Shown here: one piece after another, positions 1 through 10,316 of the stretch | Position numbering within the stretch: position 1 is the stretch's first letter | Layout: the number at the start of each line of letters is the position of its first letter | Origin: Aradus depressus | Taxonomy: Eukaryota; Arthropoda; Insecta; Hemiptera; Aradidae | Length of the DNA: 64,000 nucleotides | Reading direction: 5' to 3' | Assembly: GCA_963662175.1 (NCBI GenBank) | Contig: OY759215.1 | Span: 45,897,213-45,961,212 of the forward strand | Notes under the pieces: generated by a model | The model's input: the letters and a program-made list of their open reading frames with translations, nothing else | The model's database searches: none | Told to the model about the DNA's origin: nothing | Translations under genes and position numbers: made by a program

Positions 1-269
1 GAAAACCACTGCCTTAGAGTCTTAAAATAATTTGGAATATAATGAAAATAAAATGAAATATCACAAAAGAAATATTGAAATAATAAAAATGATTGTTAAA
101 AAATAAATATACATGTATGTATAAATGAAATAAATCAAAAATAACTATAAATAAATAGATGAATAAAAATATACAATTTTGCGAAAATAAGTATGATACA
201 TGTACACAGAGACTGGAGGTAACATTAATGGCGATAATGAAGCCGAATATTTGTCTGATCGTTCATACA

Positions 270-665
270 TTTTCTTTTATTGTGCTCTGTTTATTTTCAG
301 TTGTTCCAATTAGTTGAATAGTGTACCTTTGTTATAAGAAATGTATATCTGTATTTATGTCAAAATTGTGTTTCTTTTGGTTAATGTGTTGTGCGAAAGG
401 TGATTTTACTGAGTTGTATGTTGGTGTCAGCGTTTAACCCTATTTCTGATATGTGTTCATTAACCCTATTTTTAAATTGCCTTTCAGTTTGACCTACATA
501 AACTTAATTAGAACAATTACATTCCAGTTGGTAAACTCCACTTTTTTCTTCTGTTTTCGTTTGGTGTTTAGTGTTGTTGAAGTGTTTGTATCGTGTATTA
601 TTTGTTCTGAAACCTACCCGAATGTCCTCTTTTTTAAAAACACTGCCTATCTTTACATTTAAATT
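270..665 (-). pseudogene. Penelope-like element, C-terminal GIY-YIG endonuclease remnant
   Basis: Reading the minus strand gives a decayed GIY-YIG nuclease domain. The first motif reads GVYQLECNC, then comes a stop, then VYVGQTERQF and KNRVNEHI. These match the GVY...YVG core, the following catalytic Arg helix and the downstream Glu (in EHI) of the family. After a frameshift, FAQHINQKKHNFDIN fits the conserved C-terminal region of Penelope-like elements. This domain nicks DNA to prime reverse transcription in that retroelement class. The in-frame stop and frameshift make it a pseudogene. No reverse transcriptase is visible upstream: the adjoining 0.7 kb is T-rich low-complexity sequence. Identification as Penelope-type rather than another GIY-YIG protein is inference from the motif spacing and the repeat-rich context. 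Confidence 0.75.
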
Positions 666-1384
666 ATTTACTTATTCCATTTTTTTCCCCCCATCTCTAT
701 TTTTATTACATATATATATATATATATTTTTTTTTTACATTGAAATATTTCATCAAGCATTTATTTATTTTTATTTTATTATATATTTTTATTTTTCTTC
801 TTCTCCTCACACTTTTCTATTTAGTCCCTACTGTCTAAAATTAATTTTATTTCAAACCTTGTCTGGGCATCCTCCCCCTTTTTTTTTGATAGTCAACCTT
901 TGATAATCACAGTATTATGTTCTGTGGATTTTATTAATCTACATTTTTTTTCTTATTTATGTACTCTTTTTTTATTTTTTATTTTATTTTTTTACATTTC
1001 TCTCTATTTATATAGTAGATACTTTTATTTATTTTTTCTTCATAATTAAGCTGTTAATTTTATGTCAATCTTTTGTATATTTATATATTAATAATTTCTG
1101 GTTATTTCGAATGTAGCACTAATTTATTTATTTCTTTGTAACTACATATTGATACTATATTTCATTGTTTCCTTTTCTTTACTCTGTATGTATCTATTCT
1201 TAGGGGACCTCGGTCCCAGAATAATAAAAATTTTTTTCATTTCATTTTCATATCTGTTGAAGGGTACTTCCCTGGGAGTTTTTACTCTCTCAAGCCTTTC
1301 ATGTCATTTTTTTATTTCTATGTCAGCCGCTTGTACTTTTGACAAAGTACTTTCCAAGAACTTAATCAATTAAGGTTTTGTTCT
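666..1384. other. T-rich low-complexity stretch, no gene
   Basis: Very T-rich on the plus strand with a short (TA)n run near 710-726. The apparent small ORFs are low-complexity Phe/Leu/Tyr strings. A short hairpin, GGGGACC and TCCC around a CGG loop near 1203-1218, followed by an A-rich stretch, resembles the 3' end of a LINE but cannot be assigned. Confidence 0.5.
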
Positions 1385-1780
1385 CCTTCCAAATGCAATT
1401 CTTAAGCGGTTTTGAATATAAATATAGAATTTCACGTCGATACATTCATTACATCGGCAGTTATTGAGGTTCTAGAGCTGAGCCTCCCCCTAACCCCTCA
1501 TTTTTCTTTGATACATTTGGCTAATAATCAATAGGTGTTGTCATTAGAGGGTTTTGAATACACATTTAAAATTTCGTGTGGATACATTCATTCTATCGAA
1601 AATTATCGTGTTCAGAGACACACATAGACAGGAAATTGCTTTTCCATTTTCGGTATCAAGAGTCGGAAATCCTGAAAATCTTAAAAAAGTTAAGTTGAAT
1701 TTCAATTATTATATTTAAGATCCTCTTATACGGCTAAATATTTAATAGTTTCCGAGATATCGCTGGGGGACAGACATACG
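1385..1780 (-). repeat. Interspersed noncoding repeat, family C (copy 1)
   Basis: This copy shares long wording with copies near 7.1, 16.4, 19.7, 34.4 and 38.3 kb. It holds two internal direct sub-repeats built on a phrase like TTCGTGTCGATACATTCATT followed by a poly-C/T purine-poor block. I define the plus direction as running from GGGGAAGTTATGTAATCGG to the terminal CACCGACGAC; this copy runs the other way. It has no coding capacity, and its transposon class is unknown. Confidence 0.6.
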
Positions 1781-2019
1781 TCAAACACGTAGAGTCATGA
1801 AGACTGCCACAGTTCTACGGAATCATAAACATTATGAATTCACATCTGTCACACTTTTTAGTGTCCTTCATGAGTTTGGTATTCCACAGTCGATGTATTG
1901 ATCACATTTTACAACATCTAGTTCCCTATAAAAGGCCTTCAATTTACCTTTATGCTAAAGTGCACCTACGGTTTAGCATAAGTGCACCATGTAACCATGT
2001 TATATGGTGCACATTTTTT

Positions 2020-3320
2020 TAAAAAAATATTTATTTATCTTAAGCCACAACTATGCAAAAAATGCACAAACAGCGGCTGAGCTCACATAATATGTTATTT
2101 TATTTTTAATTTTTAATAGTATATTATACTATATAAAAATAAAAATAAATATGACATGAGAGGCTTGAGAGAGGAAAAAACACCCAGCGGTGAACCCTCA
2201 TGTCATCACTTCATACCAGGAGATCTCTATGCCAAACTCTCTTTAATCTTTTTGGGGGATTGTGGGGTAAATTTGTATTTAAGATTTTGCGAATTTCCGG
2301 ATTGGTGTGTAAGTAAATTTTGATGTAGAAACGTTGGTATAAATGTTTAATGCTTTTGTCAAAGGGTGTGACGTTCAAGTCGCGGTGTAAAGTCTTGTTG
2401 CTAACGTATGGTGGGCATTGCGTGATCAGTCGGAGAGTCTTGGATTGATATACCTGTATTCTTTTGATGTTCGAAGTCTTGGCTGTACCATATATTTGTA
2501 AGCCATAGGTCCAGAGAGGTCGGAGAAGATAGGTATAACAATTCAGTTTTTGTCGAGTAGATAATTTAGAACGCCTATTCAAAATATTGTACAATAGTCT
2601 AAGTCGCCGGTCTAGTGTGAGTCGTGTTGTCCGAGTATAAGGGTTCCAAGTCAGCCTTCTATCGAGGATTAATCCTAAATATTTTACGGAGGTAATGGCT
2701 GGTTTTCAATGAATACTGGGGGGCAGTCACCACGGCGGAGAGCGAATGTTACGTGTTGACATTTTGTGGGGTTAAATTTAATTTTCCAAGATTTACTCCA
2801 AACTTCAATTTTGTTGAGGTGTTGCTGTAATATGAGTGAAGTGGTGTGAGGATCTGTGTGAGAGGCTAGAATGGCGGTGTCATCTGCGTATGTGGCTGTT
2901 AATGTGAGAGGGTCGGTGGGTAAGTCGAATGTGTACATGGAGTATAATAGGAGGGCTAATATGAAGGCTGAGGCACGCCGGCCAGTATGAGGTGGCAGGA
3001 GGAAATAGCTGAACCCTGACGGACGGCGAAATACCTATCCGTTAAGTATGACTGAAGAATAAGATAATATGTATGGGGTAGGAGGGGTTTAAGTTTATAT
3101 AGAAGTCCCGAGTGCCAGACCCGATCAAAGGCCTGAGATATATCCAGGAAGGCCCCGGCTGCATTGAGTTTTCGTTCTAATGCAGACGCTGGGTAGTCGA
3201 CAACCCTGTGCAGTTGGTGGGTGGTGGAGTGAGAAGAACGAAACCCAAACTGGTGATCGGGAAGATGAAGTGAAAGGATAGAAATGAGGCGTTTATAGAG
3301 AAGTTTTTCAATCGTGCAAA
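2020..3320 (-). pseudogene. Jockey-like LINE, reverse transcriptase and 3' end
   Basis: Minus-strand frames give, in order, FGFRSSHST, the palm motif FLDISQAFDRVWH, a damaged LAGVPQ motif, the catalytic YADDTAIL box, the KYLGLILDRRLTWN region and the C-terminal thumb ending near 2211. These are the successive blocks of a jockey-clade reverse transcriptase, which copies LINE RNA into the chromosome by target-primed reverse transcription. At least two frameshifts separate the three open blocks, so it is dead. The 5' part, including the ORF1 and endonuclease regions, is absent. The 3' flank (2020-2085) contains a phrase also found at 13.1 kb after a related fragment, giving the family a shared 3' terminus. 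The upstream end merges into repeat family D at about 3320. Confidence 0.88.
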
Positions 3321-3324
3321 AATC

Positions 3325-3650
3325 GGAGATTGAGTTTTCAATTTTCTGAACACGTTTTGACCATCTTTGCAATGATGTCAGTCTATTCGTCTTTGTGTAT
3401 GTGATTGGAAAGTTGTGAGCGATCTAACGCAGACATTATTGTAGCTACAAACTTGAAATTTGGAGTGAAGAAGTCACATCTGCTAACTTAGATTTAATAC
3501 ACTTTCTTAAAAATTATTTTAAAAAAAAAATATAAGTGATATGGCCATTATTTGACTTTCTTATACCAACCACTTTTTACAGATCACTCTCTGTCCCCCT
3601 ATCCCCTCTCAAATTCATTTCATAATGGCATTACTGGTCGGTATCAGAAT
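3325..3650. repeat. Interspersed repeat, family D (copy 1)
   Basis: Shares text with 59355-59600 (AATCGTGCRAAAATC, GTTTTGACCAT, then TGTGTATGTGATTG, AAAGTTGTGAGC and AACTTGAAATTTGG) and with 40610-40760 and 45065-45245 (TTTCTTATACCAAYCACTTT). It abuts the LINE at 3320. No ORF of its own; it resembles family C in layout but differs in sequence. Confidence 0.55.
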
Positions 3651-3844
3651 GTCACTCTCAGGATTACGCTGAACAATGAACCAAAAGAAAACTGCTGACG
3701 CCAAAGCATTACTTTCATGTACTTACCAGTATTGCCAGTACGAAAAGAATTTGGGAGGGGGGAGGGTGAGAGGGAGAGTATACCATCTGTAATGGTATAC
3801 TTGGTATTGGAAAGTCCTGTAATGGTCAATCACGTATTTTTTTC

Positions 3845-4000
3845 AGTAGTTATTCAGTAGTCTATCGGACTGCTAATGAAAGCAACCTCGAAAGCCGGCT
3901 AGCATAAGATAGTAAAGATCAGACTGCATTTTTATTCTACAGCCTGTGAAATAATCACTTCTCACATCAGCCATCTCCATTAGAATTACCTCATATAGCT
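3845..4000 (+). repeat. Single arm and tail of palindromic unit family 2
   Basis: Contains CCTCGAAAGCCGGCTAGC and the tail CCTGTGAAATAATCACTTCT followed by CACATCAGCCATCT. The same tail, reversed, borders the perfect foldback at 15.16-15.65 kb. The hammerhead-like CTGANGA box is decayed here (CTGCTAATGA). Only one arm is present. Confidence 0.55.
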
Positions 4001-4937
4001 TATATGTAAGTATGCCTTTGGTATTATGTATTTATGGTAACAAGTAGTACTTAAGACTTAATACAGTTTCAGTGAATCCATCCATTCTTATTTACTTGAA
4101 AAAACACCGATGCATAAATTTCTTACATACCAGAGATACCAGGGGGTTTACCACTCAACACCATTTTGACCCAAATGGAAGTCGGTCACTACTTCCAGTA
4201 AAAGGGCTATGTATGTAGGTCGTGCTGGATCGGGTTAATTCGGTTCTACCCCAACTCAATGGGCGGGTAGCGGAGAGCTGTGGGGTTGGGTGGAGGTTCA
4301 GCTAAGTCAGTGAGTCGGGGGAGCGCGAGAGTAGTGGGTCTACGCCGAATCCAAGGGACTCCATCGCGATCTTTTCGACTATTGGGCAAAATTTAAAAAC
4401 AGCTAAAAAAAAGTATAATAAAAAGGATAGTAATATGAAAAGTTCATATCCATGCTGAGCTTAAATTGGAACACAGCGTAGTGAAGTAAGTATTTATAAT
4501 TTAATGGATTGCATTAGGAAATTTAATTTTTTATAATAGATATATGATAATTCGCTTTAAACCCAGAAGAGGGGAAAATTGATTGAACATTATAGGTCAA
4601 TAAAGAATTATTATTACTTCTTCCGCGTGTAAATTATTTTCAAATCAGGTCCCTTAAAATAATGAATAAAAGAATGTGAGCAGGTCGGAGCTGCATGGAA
4701 TTGCCCATGTGGCTGACGATTCTCTGACAAGTTGGCGCTATCGCCTCTTCGGGGCGCTAGAAGACTTTTGCAGTAGAGCCGTTTGAAATTTAAAGATTTT
4801 CTGATTTGCTTAAAAATTCTGGAAGTAGTAATGTTTTTTTTCAATAAATGCTTTCCTTAAAAGTAACACATTTTTTATGTTCCTTTTTTCTCAGGAACTA
4901 TTTAGAACTTATTAGTTAATAAGTTAACATGTAAATA
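4001..4937. other. Unassigned sequence, no gene seen
   Basis: AT-rich with a somewhat GC-richer patch near 4190-4370. A 76-codon minus-strand frame at 4614-4844 has no recognisable motif and looks fortuitous. Confidence 0.4.
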
Positions 4938-5152
4938 TGGGGGCCATGGTGGCCGTGCGGGCTAGAGCGTAGGGCTTTGGTCGCATGGTCCCACTAAGGT
5001 TTGCGGGTTAGAATTCCGTCCGGGAGTGAGTTTTATTTCGTAGATAGAACTCCCTCCCGGGGCCATGGATGTCGTAAATAACTTGATAACAACACATTGA
5101 CATGAATAATATGCACCGCGTACAAAAAAAAAAAGAAGAAAAAACAAAAAAA
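4938..5152 (+). mobile_element. SINE family B, full length, with 12-bp target duplication
   Basis: The tRNA-like head GGCCGTGCGGGCTAGAGCG resembles the A box of a class II (Leu/Ser-type) tRNA, and a B-box-like GGGTTAGAATTCCGTCC lies about 60 bp on. An unrelated body follows, ending in ATATGCACCG and a poly-A run. The 12-bp repeat AACATGTAAATA borders it at 4926-4937 and 5153-5164, as expected for LINE-driven retroposition. Other copies are near 12.4, 22.3, 45.5, 49.6 and 55.1 kb. Confidence 0.85.
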
Positions 5153-5204
5153 AACATGTAAATAGTTGCTATCAGTGTTCCTATGATTCAATTGAAACAG
5201 TGTT

Positions 5205-5440
5205 ATAATAATGATAATATTTATTTCCGTTAAACCATAACGTGGTAAAACTAGTAAAAAATAAAATTAAATGCATAAATAAATACTAGAAAATAAATGA
5301 GTGCAAAAATAATAAACACTGTAGATACAGTTTTTAATTTAATTTAAATTATTAAAATATGTTTTTAAACATGAAAAATTCTTCCAGATGGGTCTTTTCC
5401 CTTTGTCCTTTGTCCCTTCCTCAGGTCTCATACAAATACA
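5205..5440 (-). repeat. Repeat family R (LINE/Penelope-like 3' region), copy 1
   Basis: On the minus strand it reads CCTGAGGAAGGGAC, then TCTGGAAGAATTTTTC, then an AT-rich phrase with TTAATTTAAATTAAATTAAA and a CTGTATCTACAGTG box, ending in TTTAACGGAAATAAATATTA. Related copies lie at 11.77, 49.25 and 55.48 kb. The terminal GGAAATAAATATTAT resembles a LINE 3' tail. Confidence 0.5.
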
Positions 5441-5814
5441 GAAAATAATGATAATAGTTATGAAAATATTAAACAGAAAAGATTCGACCTTAAAGAAGTA
5501 TTTCTGTGGAGAAACTGGGAATAAAAAATGAAAGTTAAATAAAAAATAATGCTTTTGGATATGAAACACGATTGTTATATCGTGGTTATTTTTTTTTTTT
5601 TATCCATGAGAAAAAAAAAATTGGATAGTTTCACATTGTAAATTCATGACCTTTCGTATCTCCTTAATAATTCGCTGTTGATACTTTTGTGCAATTATAT
5701 CTTTGTTTATGAAATAAATACTTGTTTATTAGGTTTTTAATCAAAATTTAATTTTTAATGAATAGTTTGTGACTAAATTTATAGTGGAGAGCGCTAATGA
5801 AATATACTCTAGAA

Positions 5815-5866
5815 GGGGGGGGGGGGGGGGGGGGGGCAGATTGTTAAAAAAGTCTGAGAATCACTG
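5815..5866. repeat. 22-base poly-G and a hAT-like right terminus
   Basis: Twenty-two consecutive G at 5815-5836 are followed by AAAAAAGTCTGAGAATCACT ending in G at 5866. Reversed, this begins CAGTGATTCTCAGACTTTTT, which resembles the CAGNGGTTCTCAAACTTTTT inverted terminal repeat of Charlie-type hAT elements. I could not find the matching left end or an 8-bp duplication, so this is one end only. Confidence 0.45.
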
Positions 5867-6205
5867 GTTCAGACTATGCCAATGTAATGCAATTTGAAAA
5901 TTGAAAGTTTGAATGTAATTAAAAATTCCTGGTCCAATTAGAGATTCACAAAGGGTTCCAGTCCAAGGCCATTTTTCAATCCCAGGATCCAAAATTCTTC
6001 GATTTGATCTAGTACGTAGAACTTTTATTTCAAATGGTTGAAAACGTTTTCGTACTGTATATTTTGTTTTAACTGAATTATAATTCTTTCTAGTGGAACA
6101 TAATTAGATTATTTTAGCCATGGAAACCCGTTGTATTTCTGATTACTGTGTACAATTTTATTCTTTGTACAACCTACTTTCCCATTCAATGTAAATACTT
6201 ATCGA

Positions 6206-6445
6206 TCCCAAAAGCAAACAAACTTGAGCAGGATCCTTCTTCCTTCCGACCTATCAGTCTTCTCTCGTTCCTTTCGAAGACCTTCAAAAAACTTCTTTCG
6301 TTTCATCTTCCCGATCACTAGTTTGACTTTTGTACTCTTCAACCCCGCTACCCACCAACTGCATAGATTTGACTATACATCGCCTGCATTAGAGTAAAAA
6401 ACCCCTCAGCCTGGGGGCACTCTCGGATATATCTCAGGCATTTGA
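6206..6445 (+). pseudogene. Jockey-like LINE, N-terminal RT fragment
   Basis: The plus strand reads IPKANKLEQD, SSFRPISLLSFLSKTFKKLL, then a degraded HLPDH.FDF region, THQLHR and SDISQAF. This is the start of the RT domain of the same family as the 2.0-3.3 kb copy, up to palm motif A. Stops and frameshifts interrupt it. It ends where family C begins. Confidence 0.75.
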
Positions 6446-6479
6446 ATATTAAATTAAAAGAATTCATTTAAAAAAAAAA

Positions 6480-6610
6480 GTCGTTTGCGAATCACCGACT
6501 ATGTACTTTCCCGAAACGAATTAATCAGTTATATTTTCTCTCTTTTTCCAAAGCCAATCGACCGTTTGGGCTAAAACTCTCTGATATGAGCTATAAATAG
6601 GTATATCCTT
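6480..6610 (-). repeat. Family C fragment
   Basis: Reverse copy of the family C end: CACCGACTATGTACTTTCCC, CGAATTAATCA and CCAATCGACCGTTTGGGCTA are recognisable against the 7.3, 26.8 and 38.8 kb copies. Confidence 0.6.
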
Positions 6611-6656
6611 TTTTTCTACTGAAAAATACATACCTACTCTCTTATAGTTAGTTCAG

Positions 6657-6936
6657 TTAGTTATTATGTCTTATGCCCGGGTTTTAACTATAAGGGCATA
6701 TCGCCTACTACCAGAGCGCTTTTTCGCCACTCTGGTGGACATGAGCCCGACTCTACTAAATTTTGAGATCCTAATTTTGGAGTCCTAAATTTTGTCTACC
6801 CTTAATTGTTTTTCACCTAGGGCAGGGGTCTTTTAAGAATACCTGACATCGTACAGGCTCGGTACCATCGTTTAACGTCCCGTCCGAAGGAGGGTAAGTA
6901 AGCAAGCACGTATACCATTGAGCTACCGGCGCCCTC
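6657..6936 (-). mobile_element. SINE family A
   Basis: Minus-strand tRNA-derived SINE. The head GAGGGCGCCGGTAGCTCA with its A box is at the right end and the GGCATGA-type tail at the left. Compared with the 13.3 kb copy it lacks the B-box part of the head and has small internal changes. Confidence 0.85.
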
Positions 6937-7084
6937 CATACGCTTATATACAACCCAAAAACTTTATGAAATCATAGAAAAAACGACCTTCACTCATTTT
7001 TGTATAGATTATGTATTTTTCAACCTATTGAGCTGTTAATGAATTTAATTGTGTGCGATATTATTTTTATTACTTATTTTCATC

Positions 7085-7375
7085 GTGGCAACTGTACCCA
7101 TATTTTACATAGTCAGTAAGTACGACAGCTATTTTCAACGGAATCAGTCGAACTGGAAGGTGGATCAGAGGAGGCTCAAAAATTCCAATACCTGCCAACA
7201 CCTGAATGTATCGACACAAAATGTAGTATTAGGATTCAGAAGCCACCATATAAGTCAAATATTGACTTTTAGCCCAAACTGTCGATTGATTTTGGAGGGA
7301 GAGCGAAAACTTAATTGATTAATTCTTGCTGGGGAAGTACATAGCCGGTGATCCACCGACGTCTTTTTTTCAAGA
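7085..7375 (+). repeat. Family C, 3' half
   Basis: Runs to the typical family C end: GGAGGGAGAGCGAAAACTTA, TTGATTAATTC, TGGGGAAGTACATAGCCGGT, GATCCACCGACG, then a T run. The short inverted pair GGTG/CACC just before the end is present in all full 3' ends (38.84, 39.32, 58.43 kb). The 89-codon frame at 7049-7318 lies mostly inside it and is not thought to be a gene. Confidence 0.65.
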
Positions 7376-7430
7376 TTTCACAGCACATTTAAAATTGATT
7401 TTGTAATTTTATTAAATTTCCCATTGTAAT

Positions 7431-8171
7431 TAAAGATGTATAACTATCGATGGCAATGTTGATAGTATCGATAGTTTTAAACTTCCAAGCCTATCGGTAA
7501 TTTTTAAAACTATCGAAATATTTTTTTAAGCAGAAGTGATATCAAGTCACTCTATGGTCATGTATATGCCACACATGTACTATGTAAGTAATTTAAGGAA
7601 GACAAATAACCAAGATATACAGTGTAAGTAGCTATATTTCTTTTACGAATTTGACTACGCTAAATGGTTGAAAATCAATGGCTATGTATGAAACAATGCG
7701 ATTTAAGAGAATCCTGTACCTCTCGGAGTTTCTTTCGTATGTTTTTGTTGAGCTCAAGTAAAAACGAATTCCACTTCCACTACCTCTATTCTGTTCTGTA
7801 TCTGTAGTGCACAAGGCGTTACCGTTGTAATCGCTGTGATGTTTTCTCAACAAGTGATCCTTTAAATAGGAAGTGTCCCTGGAAGTTCTGTATTCGGCAC
7901 TGCACAAACGACTTTTAGCCAGTTTTTTTGGACCCATAATCTTATCGAAGTAACTCCACGCATTGGACTTCCGTTTACGACTCATTTTTCAGTTCAAAAT
8001 AATAAAACACGCTACAAGAATAGTAAATTTTTTGTTCAAAGAAACGAAACACTCTAAAAGAACAGTAAATGTAACCGTCCTTAGATTCAGTGTATCGATA
8101 GTATCGATAGTTCAACGCAGATAGTATCGCAACTATCGATAACGTAGACTTTCGATAGTTTTATATCCCTA
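7431..8171. mobile_element. hAT transposon deletion derivative with intact 8-bp target duplication
   Basis: The perfect 8-bp duplication ATTGTAAT lies at 7423-7430 and 8172-8179. The ends are imperfect inverted repeats: TAAAGATGTATAACTATCGA on the left and, reversed, TAGGGATATAAAACTATCGA on the right. An 8-bp duplication and a YAGRGATG-like start are diagnostic of the hAT superfamily. Several ATCGATAGT subterminal repeats lie just inside both ends, a common hAT transposase-binding arrangement. At 741 bp it is far shorter than an autonomous element and keeps only the start of the transposase gene. Confidence 0.9.
7632..7985 (-). pseudogene. hAT transposase N-terminus with BED zinc finger
   Basis: A 117-residue frame starts MSRKRKSNAWSYFDKI, a typical BED-finger opening with aromatic residues. 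A single Cys (SRLCSAEY) and TSYLKDHLLRKHH supply part of the Cys-Cys-His-His set; the usual first Cys is replaced by Ser. After a linker, IAIDFQPFSVVKFV matches the LQPFSVVE block that follows the BED domain in hAT transposases. The catalytic RNase-H-like core and dimerisation region are missing, so it cannot transpose; it is the coding remnant of the element at 7431-8171. BED fingers bind the element's ends. Confidence 0.85.
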
Positions 8172-8344
8172 ATTGTAATTATCTTTGGTCATTGTGGAGT
8201 GTCTTGTCTTATAAATGAAAAATTTTGACTGAAAATTCTGTAAATGTTTTATGTTCGATTTTTCAGCTGAGTCATAAATCTGTTACCCATATGTCCATAT
8301 TGATTTGAGTAAATAGACGTAGCAGTTACGTTTTTCAGAAGGCT

Positions 8345-8525
8345 TTAAAGTACTTCGAGCCGTCGGTTACGTGTGAGACGTGACTAGGGGTTCCTTGTCA
8401 CTCTTCTGTCTAAAGGTGTTAAATAGAGACCGTATTAGTTTGTGGCAAGAGGTTTGTTGTAGATAAAGACAGCAGGGCTTGTTTCTCGCCGAAGTTTGAA
8501 TGTTACAAGTTGCGATTTGTTCGTA
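8345..8525 (-). pseudogene. Jockey-like LINE fragment (post-YADD region)
   Basis: Minus strand reads SQLVTFKLRREKQALLSLS and LLPQTNTV, the segment after the YADD box (compare ITFTLRRE...PPVFIYDKTLPQTN near 63.0 kb). It meets an oppositely oriented fragment at about 8530, so two copies lie head to head. Confidence 0.65.
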
Positions 8526-8534
8526 AGTATAACC

Positions 8535-9420
8535 CACTTGCAAATTCAATGGAAATCATCACCATCGGACGACCCCTTATACTACTCCACATTTATTATT
8601 TCAAAAATCTTCGAAAATCTACTCCACGATCTGTTAGCCAGATTTCTTTCCAAGCTCAAGTGCCTTCCTCCTCCTAATATCTCATTCTTCGATAATATTC
8701 AACAGATCGGCACTTCCACCTTCCTTCATTGTTCAGCTAGTTCCTCCTGCCATCCGATACTGGCCGGCGTAACTCAGGGCTCAATATTGACCTTCCTTTT
8801 GTACTCCAATTTCGACTAGCCCATCTACTCTAACACAATAACAGTCTCATATGCTGATGACACCGCTATTTTAGCTTCACAGACAGCTCGTGGTCTTTGA
8901 CATTCAGAACCTGACACTGCATCATCCAAAGTAAAGCAACAGCTCACCAAAATTGATGTCAGGTGTAAACCATTAGCAATTAAGTTTAACGCCACAAAAT
9001 GACATGTTACGTTCATCTTCCCCCAGTATTCATCAACAACCTGCTGATACAACATATCTCATCAGTAGAATATCTGTTGGATTACTCCTCGACAGTAATC
9101 TGACGGTACACACAAACACGGACAACCCGACTCGGACTGTTTTACTGCATGTTGAATGAGTGTTCTAAATTATCGAGTTGACAACATCTAAATAGTTACA
9201 CCTACCTTCTCTGGACTTGAGGTATATCTACCATATATTATATGGCACAACGTCTGAAGAATACAGTATTTCAATCCAAGACACTTCGACTGATCGCACA
9301 ATGTCTACCATATAGTAGCAACAATATGTTTGTCAGCGATTTGAACATCATATCCATAGACACAACTATAAAATAGTTGCTTTAACGATTTTACATCAAA
9401 TTTTGTCAAATTCAAATCAT
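8535..9420 (+). pseudogene. Jockey-like LINE, RT core to C-terminus, internally deleted
   Basis: The plus strand gives IISKIFENLLHDLL, then (after loss of motif A) LSKLKCLPPP, CHPILAGVTQGSILTFLLYS (motif B), YADDTAILAS (catalytic box, 8851-8880), a degraded thumb, and finally the QSKTLRLIAQCLPY block near 9280-9310 with DLNIISIDTTIK after it. The order is that of a jockey RT, with stops and frameshifts throughout. It resembles the 2.0-3.3 kb copy at about the same level as the other fragments, so it is probably the same family but a separate, old insertion. Confidence 0.82.
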
Positions 9421-9589
9421 TAAAATGAAGATGGTTTGAAACAAACAACAAATTGGCATTAGGTTTTTCAAAAATATATTTATAATATTTTTATTGACAA
9501 CAGCATTTATTTGGACCAGCAAGATATGTGCTATACACAAATATATAATAAAGTAAAGGTTTTAAAATAGGAAGTCTAGCAGAATAATA

Positions 9590-9870
9590 CATGTGTGTTT
9601 AAATGGTGTGTTTCTGTTTATGAGTGGGTAGAGGGTGTTAAGTCGTGAATATGCTAGCTGTAGTTTTCTGTTAATGTATAGTTTTCATGTTAGTCGTGTA
9701 TCCAAAAGTACTCCAAGATAGCGCACACCTTGGTTCTTGGGGTTCCAGAGAATTGGAAGGTCTTAATTTGCAGCTGACGTTGTTCTCCTATGGAGAATCT
9801 GCGGAGAGCGAAGATTTTAGCTTGGGTCTTCCCTACATTAAGTTTGAGTCTCCATATAATAAAATATAAT
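9590..9870 (-). pseudogene. Jockey/R1-type LINE fragment
   Basis: Minus strand reads WRLKLNVGKTQAKIFALRRF, the typical W-K-N-x-x-K-T/S-Q block after the YADD box, then FSGTPRTKVCAILEYFWIHD, matching the xxxxKYLGVxLD block, then HENYTLTENYS. It diverges from the 2 kb family and may be another LINE family. Confidence 0.65.
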
Positions 9871-9981
9871 ACTATAGGAAGAAAAATGTTAGTTAAAACT
9901 CTAATTTAATACTTCGATTCAACGTTTATGTAAAGTGATTGGTATCACATCATGGTTGATGATTCAAAGGATATATCATTT

Positions 9982-10316
9982 GTTAGTTATTATGACTTAT
10001 GCCCGGGCTTTAACTATATGGTCTTATTGCCTACTACCAGAGCGCTCTTTTGTCACTCTGGTGGACATGAGCCCGACTCTACTGTGGGAGTACTAAATTT
10101 TGCCTACCCTAAATGTTTATTCACTTAGGATAGAGGTATTCAACAAGTACTTCACATCGTACAGACTCAGGACCATCACTTAACGACCTATCCGAAGGAT
10201 GGCGTGCTTCCGTTTTTTTTTTAACTCACAGATAAAATGAACTAAGGGTCTTGGTTGGGTTTCGAACCCGCGATCTTGAGCTCAGTAAGGAAGCACGCAT
10301 ACCACTGAGCGCCCTC
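9982..10316 (-). mobile_element. SINE family A
   Basis: Near full-length minus-strand copy: GCCCGGGCTTTAACTATA, CAGAGCGCTCTTTTGTCACT, GGTTTCGAACCCGCGATC (B box, reversed) and GCACGCATACCACTGAGC. The TACCGG part of the A-box region is deleted next to GCGCCCTC. Confidence 0.88.

Noticed and set aside
453..903. Two plus-strand frames rich in Phe/Leu/Tyr
   Set aside because: Shadows of the minus-strand GIY-YIG remnant and of T-rich low-complexity DNA.
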